Shown here piece by piece: positions 39,270 to 45,990 of a stretch of 45,990 nucleotides of DNA. The position numbers were made by a program, and so were the translations under genes. Each line of letters opens with the position of its first letter. Position 1 is the stretch's first letter. The DNA comes from JANXYY01 sp035530875 (GTDB lineage Bacteria; Actinomycetota; Actinomycetes; Nanopelagicales; Nanopelagicaceae): assembly GCA_035530875.1 (NCBI GenBank), contig DATKUB010000070.1, positions 1 to 45,990 of the forward strand, written 5' to 3'. The notes under the pieces are model-generated. The model was not told the DNA's origin. It ran no database searches and was given only the letters and a program-made list of their open reading frames with translations.

Positions 39270-42200
39270 CTATTTCTCGAAGACTTCGGTGATCAGTTTG
39301 GCCTGTTCGACCTCGTGATGCTGGTGACTTCCAGTCGCTGGGCTCGCCGAACGTGCGCGCGAAATTCGGCGCAAATTATGGCTCAAATCTTCTTGCATCT
39401 GCAGACCGATAAAGGGCCAAGCTCCTTGATTTGCTGGCTCGTCCTGCACCCAGACGACTTCCGCATTTGGATAGTTGGCCAAGGCGGCATTTAACTCTGC
39501 GGTGGGCATCGGATAGAACTGTTCGATTCGAAGCAGGGCTACATCAGAGACAGCCTTTTCGTCGCGGACAGCGGCAAGCTCGTAATAAAGCTTGCCCGAG
39601 CAGAGCGCAACGCGACGAATTTGCGCGCCGTGACCTTTGGCAACAACATCGTCGATTACTGGCTGGAATTTTCCTGAGGTGAAATCCTCGGGCTCTGATG
39701 CCGCGGCCTTGAGGCGAAGCATCGACTTTGGCGTGAACACGATAAGTGGGCGACGATCCGGGTTCTTCGCATGCCCGCGCAAAAGGTGGAAGTAGGACGC
39801 AGGCGTCGATGGTTGGGCGACGGTCAGGTTGTCTTCTGCACATAGGGCAAGGAATCTTTCGATACGCGCTGAAGAATGATCAGGACCTTGACCCTCGTAG
39901 CCGTGTGGCAGCAGCAATACAAGTGAGGATCGTTGACCCCATTTTTGGAATGAGGACGAGATGAACTCATCAATTATGGTCTGGGCGCCGTCGGCAAAAT
40001 CTCCGAATTGAGCCTCCCAAATCACCAGCGCATCAGCGCGTTCAACGCTGTAGCCATACTCAAAGCCCATGGCTGCAAATTCGCTGAGGAGGGAGTCATA
40101 GACAAGGAATCGGCCTTGCTCTGGTGAGATGCTGGCGAGTGGAGTCCACTCGTTTCCATTCTCTTTATCAATCACGACGCAGTGGCGTTGACCAAAGGTG
40201 CCGCGCCTGGAATCTTGGCCAGTAAGTCTGATGGTTTGGCCGTCCGCGAGAATTGATCCGAGGGCCAAGGCCTCTCCAGTTGCCCAGTCGATGCCACCTT
40301 CTGCAATCGAGGTTGCCCGACGCTGAAGTTGAGGAAGCAATTTGGGGTGGACGGTAAAACCTTCTGGTACGTCTATTTGCGAGGCGGCGATCCTTCTAAG
40401 AAGTTCGTCACTGATGGCCGTATTGAGGCCGATTGGCTGAGCAGTCGCATCTGAGCGAGCGATGATTTCGCCTGCGTGCGGCGGTGGCACATCGTGAGTT
40501 GCTTCAAAGACACCCTCGAGTTGATTCTGGTAATCCTTGAGGGCAGCAGACGCTTCTTCGACGGTTATGTCGCCGCGACCGACCAATGCTTCCGTGTACA
40601 ACTTACGCACCGAACGCTTTGCGTCGATGAGCTTGTACATCATTGGTTGGGTAAAGCTCGGTTCGTCTGCTTCATTGTGACCGCGCCTGCGGTAGCAGAC
40701 CATATCAATCACGACATCTTTGTTGAACCTTTGTCGGTATTCGAAGGCAAGATGTGCAACGCGGACACAGGCTTCCGGATCATCGCCATTCACGTGGAAG
40801 ATCGGGGCTTGCACCATTCTGGCGACATCGGTGGAGTAAACCGATGAGCGCGAGGATGCGGGTGCGGTCGTAAAACCAACTTGATTGTTGATTATGACGT
40901 GGATCGTGCCGCCAGTTCGGTAACCGCGAAGTTGTGACAGATTGAGAGTCTCAGCGACGACACCCTGACCAGCGAAGGCGGCATCACCATGTAGTAGAAC
41001 TGGCAGCACATTAAAGCCGGTGCCGCCCTGATCCAAGCGATCCTGTTTGGCGCGAACGATCCCTTCCAGCACTGGATTGACGGCTTCCAGATGCGAGGGG
41101 TTGGCCGCTAGATAGACCGAGGTGTTAGCCCCAGAGGTCGAAGTAAAAGTGCCGTATGTTCCCAAGTGGTACTTAACGTCGCCAGAGCCCTGAACAGAAG
41201 TCGGATCCTGATTGCCCTCGAATTCGCGAAAAATCTGTTCATACGATTTGCCGGCAATGTTGGCGAGCACGTTTAGTCGACCGCGATGTGGCATACCAAT
41301 GCACGTTTCGGCAAGTCCGATGTCGGCAGCCTTCGAAAGAATTGCGTCGAGGATTGGGATAACACTCTCGCCGCCTTCCAGCGAAAAGCGCTTCTGACCT
41401 ACGTACTTGGTCTGCAGAAAGTGTTCGAATGCTTCGGCCGCATTTAGTCGACGCAGGATTCGCAACTGTTCGTCTCGGGCAACATGCGGTGAAGGAATTT
41501 CGACTCGGTTTTGAATCCATTTACGCTCATCAGGTTCTTGGATGTGCATGTACTCAATTCCGATAGTGCGACAGTACGAATCGCGGAGGACTCCGAGGAT
41601 GTCACGCAATTTCATGAAACTCTTCCCAGCGAACCCGCCAGTTGCAACCTCGCGGTCAAGATCCCAAAGAGTTAGCGAGTGGGAAGAAACATCAAGGTCT
41701 GGATGTGAGCGTTGTTTGAACTCAAGCGGATCGGTATCGGCCATCAAATGCCCGCGCACGCGATAGGCATGTATCAATTCTTGGACGCGTGCAGTTTTGG
41801 AAATGTCATTGTCTTTCGATGCGCGGACATCCGGCAACCATCTGATCGGCTCATAGGGGATCTTTAGTGAAGCAAAAATCTCGTCGTAGAAACCGTCTTG
41901 ACCAAGCAGTAAGTGATGAACCAAGCCGAGGAACGCTCCCGATTGGGCACCTTGGATGATCCGGTGGTCGTAGGTGCTGGTTAGCGTGAATACCTTGCTC
42001 ACTGCAAGCTGGGCCAGCGTCTCTTCGCTGGCGCCTTGGAACTCGGCTGGGTACTCCATCGCTCCGACGCCGATGATCGTTCCTTGGCCGTTCATCAGAC
42101 GTGGCACCGAATGGACAGTTCCGATGGTGCCTGGATTGGTCAAGGTGATTGTCGTACCTGCGAAATCCTGAACGGTGAGGGCGCCGCTGCGTGCCTTTCG

Positions 42201-42860
42201 CACCACATCTTCGTAGGCGATCCAGAAGCCGGCGAAGTCCACTTCATTGCAGTTCTTGATGGCCGGCACAAGAAGTTGGCGCGAACCATCTGGTTTGGCT
42301 AGGTCGATTGCGATGCCAAGGTTGATGGCATTTGGGTGCACGATTGCTGGCTTATCGGTTTGAACCATGAAATGAGAATTCATCTCCGGCATCGACCTCA
42401 AGGCTTTAATGAGGGCGTAGCCGATGATGTGAGTGAATGAGACTTTGCCACCGCGAGTGCGCCGCAGGTGGTTGTTGATGACGATGCGATTGTCGATGAG
42501 CAGTTTTGCAGGAACCGCACGGACGCTAGTTGCGGTAGGAATTGTCAGGGAGGCGTCCATGTTGGCTACAACCCGGCCGGCGACTCCGCGAAGAATTGAA
42601 ACTTCGCCATCTACCGCGTCTACCGGGGGGGTCGGCACTTCCGGTATTGCTGCGACTGGGGGGGCTGGCTGTGCGACGGGTGGGAGCGCGGGGTGCGGGT
42701 GGGCGCCAGCCCTTGGCGCGCTGTTTACCTGACCCGGCTTGAAATCGGCGAAAAAGTCCCACCAAGCCTTGTCAACTGAGTTCGGATCGAAGAGGTAATT
42801 TTCGTACATCTCCTCGACAAGCCATTCATTTGGACCAAACGAGGCAAGCTGGTCAGACAC
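39270..42860 (-). CDS. kgd: Multifunctional 2-oxoglutarate dehydrogenase E1/E2-like enzyme
   Basis: A 1196-aa actinobacterial single-chain enzyme of the TCA cycle. From the N-terminus: a short E1 helix (1-45), a Pro/Ala linker (46-85), an E2-type succinyltransferase domain (about 105-335) with DHRIIQGAQSGAF (His299), then the ThDP-dependent E1 with GMPHRGRLNVLANI, FHVNGDDPEA and a C-terminal transketolase-like domain. There is no lipoyl domain. The same architecture in Mycobacterium and Corynebacterium (OdhA) is held in check by the FHA protein GarA/OdhI, not seen here. GTG 42860 has GGAAGG 6 nt upstream. It is divergent from the PAS phosphatase gene. Confidence 0.96.
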   Translation of the reverse strand: MSDQLASFGPNEWLVEEMYENYLFDPNSVDKAWWDFFADFKPGQVNSAPRAGAHPHPALPPVAQPAPPVAAIPEVPTPPVDAVDGEVSILRGVAGRVVANMDASLTIPTATSVRAVPAKLLIDNRIVINNHLRRTRGGKVSFTHIIGYALIKALRSMPEMNSHFMVQTDKPAIVHPNAINLGIAIDLAKPDGSRQLLVPAIKNCNEVDFAGFWIAYEDVVRKARSGALTVQDFAGTTITLTNPGTIGTVHSVPRLMNGQGTIIGVGAMEYPAEFQGASEETLAQLAVSKVFTLTSTYDHRIIQGAQSGAFLGLVHHLLLGQDGFYDEIFASLKIPYEPIRWLPDVRASKDNDISKTARVQELIHAYRVRGHLMADTDPLEFKQRSHPDLDVSSHSLTLWDLDREVATGGFAGKSFMKLRDILGVLRDSYCRTIGIEYMHIQEPDERKWIQNRVEIPSPHVARDEQLRILRRLNAAEAFEHFLQTKYVGQKRFSLEGGESVIPILDAILSKAADIGLAETCIGMPHRGRLNVLANIAGKSYEQIFREFEGNQDPTSVQGSGDVKYHLGTYGTFTSTSGANTSVYLAANPSHLEAVNPVLEGIVRAKQDRLDQGGTGFNVLPVLLHGDAAFAGQGVVAETLNLSQLRGYRTGGTIHVIINNQVGFTTAPASSRSSVYSTDVARMVQAPIFHVNGDDPEACVRVAHLAFEYRQRFNKDVVIDMVCYRRRGHNEADEPSFTQPMMYKLIDAKRSVRKLYTEALVGRGDITVEEASAALKDYQNQLEGVFEATHDVPPPHAGEIIARSDATAQPIGLNTAISDELLRRIAASQIDVPEGFTVHPKLLPQLQRRATSIAEGGIDWATGEALALGSILADGQTIRLTGQDSRRGTFGQRHCVVIDKENGNEWTPLASISPEQGRFLVYDSLLSEFAAMGFEYGYSVERADALVIWEAQFGDFADGAQTIIDEFISSSFQKWGQRSSLVLLLPHGYEGQGPDHSSARIERFLALCAEDNLTVAQPSTPASYFHLLRGHAKNPDRRPLIVFTPKSMLRLKAAASEPEDFTSGKFQPVIDDVVAKGHGAQIRRVALCSGKLYYELAAVRDEKAVSDVALLRIEQFYPMPTAELNAALANYPNAEVVWVQDEPANQGAWPFIGLQMQEDLSHNLRRISRARSASPATGSHQHHEVEQAKLITEVFEK

Positions 42861-43129
42861 GGTCGACCTTCCGGTAGCGATTTATACGTGACGTTTACGG
42901 GTAAAGGTTAGTCGCATCTGTTGAAACGGCCGATTCGTAAGTTGCGGTGACACCTACTCGCTTCCTGTTGCCTTGGGCACCAGGGTCGCGCTACATCGTT
43001 GATGCCTGCTCAGACGGCTAAATATGCGAGATTGGCAGGGGCTTTGCGGAACTGACAGTCAATTAGTCCTTTATTCCTTCCCACTTTCTATACGCTCGTT
43101 CAATACGAATTCCGAGAGACAGGGGAGAC
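42861..43129. promoter_or_regulatory. Divergent intergenic region between kgd and the PAS phosphatase
   Basis: This 269-bp gap is the longest non-coding stretch. On the minus strand TATAAA (42881-42886) is a possible kgd -10, followed by GGAAGG as the ribosome-binding site. On the plus strand TACGCT (43091-43096) is a possible -10 for the phosphatase gene, with GGGGAG (43122-43127) 2 nt before its ATG. I see no RNA gene, palindromic operator or conserved leader in between. Confidence 0.4.
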
Positions 43130-44662
43130 ATGACCCAGCAGGCTAGTGCCTCGGCGGCGAAGAGCGGCGTCGACCATCAGTTGGCGCTTCTGGCGTCGAT
43201 CGTCGACTCTTCCAATGACGCCATCGCGAGTGCAGACCTTGACGGGATCATCAGCAGTTGGAATCCGGCGGCAGAGCGCATGTATGGATATTCAGCCGAA
43301 GAAATGATTGGGGAGTCAGTTTCCCGATTGGTACCTGCCGGAAGCGAACAGATATTGTCCGACGTTCTCGGCACGATTCGGCGTGATGGGAAAGCTGTCT
43401 CCCGCGAGAGTGCCTGGATCAGGAAAGATGGCTCCCGTCTTCCTGTTTTTATGACTGTATCGCCTATCCATAGCCCCGACGGCTCTGTCATCGGAGCTTC
43501 AACAATCACCAGAGATATTTCCCTGGAGAAGATGGCCGAGCAGAAATTTCGTGCCCTACTGGAATCGGCTCCAGATGCGATGGTGGTCATTGATAACACC
43601 GGCAAGATCGCCATCGTGAATTCCCAGACCGAAAAATTGTTTGATTATTCTCGGGACGAGATTCTCGGTCGATCAATGGAAATGCTTATGCCTGAGCGCT
43701 TTCGGCCCAACCACCCAAACCTCCGGAACAGTTTCTTTGAAGATCGTAGCTCGCGTCCTATGGGTACTGGAGTGGAACTTTACGGGAGCCGCCGGGATGG
43801 CACTGAATTCCCAATCGAGATAAGCCTTAGTCAAATTGAAACTGGCGATCAGGTCTTAGTGGCAGCCTCAATTCGCGATGTCACCGAGCAGAAGAAAGCC
43901 TATCAAGATCTGGTTGAAGCTAACTTAGAGAACCGGCGATTGGAAGAAGCAAATCGGCGCATGATGGCCGAGGATCTTGCCCGCGCGGCCCAGATTCAAG
44001 CGGGCCTGCTTCCAAAGCGGTTGGTGAGCCTGCCCGGTTTTCAGATCGCAGGAGCATGTCTGCAGACTCTTTCGGTGGGCGGCGACTTCTACGACTGGTA
44101 CCCGGTGGAGGAAGGATGGGCGATTACTCTCGCGGACGTCATGGGCAAAGGCAGTGGTGCGGCGATAATTGCGGCCACCGTGCGTGCGGTCTTGCGTTCG
44201 GGATCCAGACGAACTGAAATCAGCAATGCAGTGATGGGCGCTGCCGCTCTTCTTGAGGAAGACCTCGATGAATCTGGCACATTTGTCACCCTATTTCACG
44301 GTCGTCTCAACAAACGGACCGGGGTTGTTCGATACGTAGATGCCGGGCATGGCCTGACTATTCTCATTCGCGCCAATGGGCAGATTGAGCGATTGGCGAC
44401 CCTGAGTTTTCCGCTTGGCGTCAGTATCCTTGAACCTTGGGAGGAGCAATCTATTGCACTCAGTTCAGGTGACATGCTGGTCGCAGTCAGTGATGGCGTA
44501 TTAGATATTTTCGATGGAACTCTGGCCAGTTTGGATGAAGTCGCGGAATTGATTAAGAATTCGATCAGCGCCCAAGCGGCAGTGGATACCATCATGCAAG
44601 TTGCTGCGAACTCTTCAGCTCCTGATGATGTTTCCCTGCTTGTAGTTCGTAGATCTGAGTGA
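43130..44662 (+). CDS. PAS-PAS-SpoIIE (PP2C) phosphatase
   Basis: A 510-aa soluble signalling protein. Two PAS domains (about 18-133 and 139-258) are followed by a short coiled coil (255-290) and a SpoIIE-type PP2C domain (300-508) with GGDFYDWY, ADVMGKGSGAAI, DAGHGLTILI and AVSDGVLDIFDG, which carry the metal-binding aspartates. Such enzymes dephosphorylate anti-anti-sigma proteins in actinomycete partner-switching systems. No STAS or anti-sigma gene is adjacent, so its target lies elsewhere. The PAS domains probably sense a small ligand, oxygen or redox state. Confidence 0.93.
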   Translation: MTQQASASAAKSGVDHQLALLASIVDSSNDAIASADLDGIISSWNPAAERMYGYSAEEMIGESVSRLVPAGSEQILSDVLGTIRRDGKAVSRESAWIRKDGSRLPVFMTVSPIHSPDGSVIGASTITRDISLEKMAEQKFRALLESAPDAMVVIDNTGKIAIVNSQTEKLFDYSRDEILGRSMEMLMPERFRPNHPNLRNSFFEDRSSRPMGTGVELYGSRRDGTEFPIEISLSQIETGDQVLVAASIRDVTEQKKAYQDLVEANLENRRLEEANRRMMAEDLARAAQIQAGLLPKRLVSLPGFQIAGACLQTLSVGGDFYDWYPVEEGWAITLADVMGKGSGAAIIAATVRAVLRSGSRRTEISNAVMGAAALLEEDLDESGTFVTLFHGRLNKRTGVVRYVDAGHGLTILIRANGQIERLATLSFPLGVSILEPWEEQSIALSSGDMLVAVSDGVLDIFDGTLASLDEVAELIKNSISAQAAVDTIMQVAANSSAPDDVSLLVVRRSE

Positions 44663-44680
44663 GGGCGGCGGATCTGGTCG

Positions 44681-44686
44681 TATAGT
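44681..44686 (+). promoter_or_regulatory. -10 element before the rhomboid-like gene
   Basis: TATAGT ends 18 nt before ATG 44705, so a leader of about 11-12 nt is expected. Confidence 0.45.
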
Positions 44687-44704
44687 CAAACCTCTCGCTA
44701 TTGG

Positions 44705-45469
44705 ATGAGGCGCTCGATGATTCTTATTGGAATCTTGGCGGTGGCCATTGTTTTTGATGTCGCCGTTCGCCGGAACTGGAGGCTTGCCATTCTCCTGGTT
44801 GCTCGATGGAAATCATTACGGCCGTTCGTCTTGGCCTACTTGCGTAGGTCGCCAGCCACCTTTGCCTATTTAGTAGTACTAAGCGTGACCACTTGGGTGC
44901 TTCTTGGAACTAGCCCGAAGGTCTCCAAACTTGTGCTGCTTGAGCACAGCACCAATCTCCATGAGCTGAGAATCAATCCGATAAAAGTCTTGATCAGAAG
45001 TGCTTTCTGGGCTCCAGGCTACGAGTTTCTTGCTTGGATCTTCTTCTTCGCCCTGGTGCTCGCCCCGGCCGAATACTGGCTCGGAACCCGGCGTTGGGTG
45101 CTCGTTTTTGCAACTGGCCACGTGCTGGCCACCGTTGGAAGCGTCACCGCGCTCTGGTTTGCCATCCGCTACGGGTGGGCTGCTAAAAATCTTCAGGAGA
45201 CGATCGATGTTGGTGTCAGTTATGGCTTTGCTGCCGTAGCGGCAATTTTCACGTACCGACTGCCACCTAGTTGGCGGTGGGCATGGGCACTTTCTACCGT
45301 AGGGATTGGCCTGGTGGCTCTAGTCGTTAACCAAAGTTTTACCGACGTTGGTCATTTCTTGGCTCTGGGAGTCGGCTTCGCTTTCTACCCAATTACCCGT
45401 GACTTCTGGGTTCAATCCCGAAAGGCGACGCCTATTTGGTCAACTATTGCTTCTAAAGGCCTTGCCTGA
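44705..45469 (+). CDS. Rhomboid-like membrane protein
   Basis: A 254-aa protein with about six hydrophobic helices after a basic N-terminus. The fold looks rhomboid: an N-x-x-x loop (HSTNLHELR), a first His in FATGHVLATVG, a GxSxG-like VGVSYGFAAVA where the nucleophile serine would be, and a late DVGHFLALGVGFAF with a His in the position of the dyad. If active, it would cut membrane proteins inside the bilayer. It ends 30 bp inside the convergent DUF2892 gene. Confidence 0.8.
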   Translation: MRRSMILIGILAVAIVFDVAVRRNWRLAILLVARWKSLRPFVLAYLRRSPATFAYLVVLSVTTWVLLGTSPKVSKLVLLEHSTNLHELRINPIKVLIRSAFWAPGYEFLAWIFFFALVLAPAEYWLGTRRWVLVFATGHVLATVGSVTALWFAIRYGWAAKNLQETIDVGVSYGFAAVAAIFTYRLPPSWRWAWALSTVGIGLVALVVNQSFTDVGHFLALGVGFAFYPITRDFWVQSRKATPIWSTIASKGLA

Positions 45470-45766
45470 CAGCGGGCCACCAAAGATGGGGGCGAACAGG
45501 CAGAAGTTAAATGCGCCGGCTAGAAGTACGACCGCGCCGACTATTGCCAGGATGACACCGGCGGTCGAGCCCAAAGTGCTACCCCAAATAATGAGCGCTA
45601 GGCCAGCGAGCACGCGAACGCCTCTTCCGATCGACCCTGACATAAATTTTGCGAATTCCATTGCAACTCCATTCACGAGAAGACGATCTTCAACTCCGAC
45701 CATTCTGCTCTTCGGAGGTACCTTCTTCGCCTTGAAAGTTGGATTTTCTTGTGTTTTGCGCGACAT
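45440..45766 (-). CDS. DUF2892-like membrane protein
   Basis: A small protein with two hydrophobic helices in the form GRGVRVLAGLALIIWG...AVVLLAGAFNFCLFAPIFG, as in the DUF2892 family (YgaP membrane part). The full frame is 108 aa, but ATG 45661 has a TGGAG site 5 nt upstream and gives a 73-aa protein of the usual length, so that start is likely. The conserved Cys in NFC is present. There is no rhodanese domain here. The 3' ends of this gene and the rhomboid-like gene overlap by 30 bp. Confidence 0.72.
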   Translation of the reverse strand: MSRKTQENPTFKAKKVPPKSRMVGVEDRLLVNGVAMEFAKFMSGSIGRGVRVLAGLALIIWGSTLGSTAGVILAIVGAVVLLAGAFNFCLFAPIFGGPLSGKAFRSNS

Positions 45767-45941
45767 CGCCCGCTCGAAGTTGCCCGATCTTGTCGGTGTG
45801 AGAGCGCTAAATTCGACTGGTCAAGCACCTATTCGCCAACTCCCGGACAACAACTGTGGTGCCAATAAAGTGCCCCCGGCAGTGTGTGGTTTCTTGACAT
45901 AGTTCATATATGTCTCCAGACATCGTTCAGACTCTGGGGGC
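45767..45941. other. Gap with probable left end of an insertion sequence
   Basis: This 175-bp stretch carries no gene I can support. Its right half (from about 45856) precedes the transposase start and should contain the left terminal repeat; TGT-starting candidates lie near 45856 and 45883. TTGACA (45894-45899) may be a -35 element. The exact boundary cannot be set without the right end. Confidence 0.45.
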
Positions 45942-45990
45942 ATGTCGAAGAATCGGATTATTGTCACCAGCGTTGTTTTAGAAGGCAGGC
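45942..45990 (+). mobile_element. IS481-family transposase, 5' end only
   Basis: Only 16 codons are in the window, beginning MSKNRIIVTSVVLEGR. This matches the start of a common actinobacterial IS481-type transposase, where a helix-turn-helix follows. A GGGGG stretch lies just before ATG 45942. The remainder lies beyond the edge; whether it is intact cannot be seen. Confidence 0.7.

Noticed and set aside
42861..43129. Possible tRNA or small RNA in the longest gap
   Set aside because: I could not fold a cloverleaf and saw no terminator; only possible promoters are supported.

Overview
The window is a gene-dense, moderate-GC stretch that I assign to an actinomycete, probably a small-genome aquatic or soil lineage rather than Streptomyces or Mycobacterium. 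The assignment rests on several lineage markers seen together: a one-polypeptide 2-oxoglutarate dehydrogenase of the Kgd/OdhA type with a fused E2-like domain, a SigR/RsrA pair followed by a biotinyl carrier gene, nickel superoxide dismutase with its protease, the coproporphyrin-dependent heme route with HemQ, the DUF6104 small protein, and many GTG starts. Genus is not decidable from this window.

Layout. 1-2000: two minus-strand oxidoreductases, a window-truncated aldo/keto reductase and a zinc alcohol dehydrogenase. 2085-10256: a plus-strand sugar locus made of a sigma70-type promoter with two abutting LacI-type operators, a KpsF/GutQ-like sugar-phosphate isomerase, a ribokinase-like kinase, an unrecognised 159-aa protein, a lactonase-like metallo-beta-lactamase-fold hydrolase, RbsD, a binding protein/ATPase/permease transporter and a LacI regulator. 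10302-11831: a membrane-anchored molybdopterin oxidoreductase. 11852-21369: all nine genes from glutamyl-tRNA to heme, divergently arranged as hemA-C-D-B-L (minus) and hemE-Y-Q-H (plus) around a 40-bp promoter region. 21381-26726: an MFS exporter, a small MscS channel, and a copZ-copA-hemerythrin group. 26782-31023: a YczE-like membrane protein, hisN, a DUF2231 protein, rsgA and aroA. 31097-34031: an SRAP (HMCES-like) protein and the sigR-rsrA-biotinyl-thioesterase-GNAT group. 34028-37775: a ThDP enzyme, sodN, sodX, a DUF6104 gene and a quinone oxidoreductase. 37797-39206: two tandem anchored FMN-binding proteins. 39270-45766: kgd, a PAS-SpoIIE phosphatase, a rhomboid-like protein and a DUF2892 protein. 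The right edge cuts the first codons of an IS481-type transposase.

How the genes work together. The sugar locus can be read as a complete route: import, pyranose-to-furanose conversion, 5-phosphorylation and aldose-ketose isomerisation to a pentose-phosphate intermediate. Pairing an arabinose-5-phosphate isomerase-like enzyme with a ribokinase whose sugar pocket differs from the E. coli enzyme is the strongest candidate here for an undescribed pathway. Redox and metal homeostasis recur: heme synthesis, SigR thiol-stress control, Ni-SOD, copper export, hemerythrin and flavin carriers.

At least nine genes that head transcription units have a TAnnnT-like hexamer ending 6-7 nt before the start codon, which implies widespread leaderless transcription. 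I found no tRNA, rRNA or CRISPR. No gene-free stretch exceeds 300 bases; the longest, 42861-43129, is described in the feature list.
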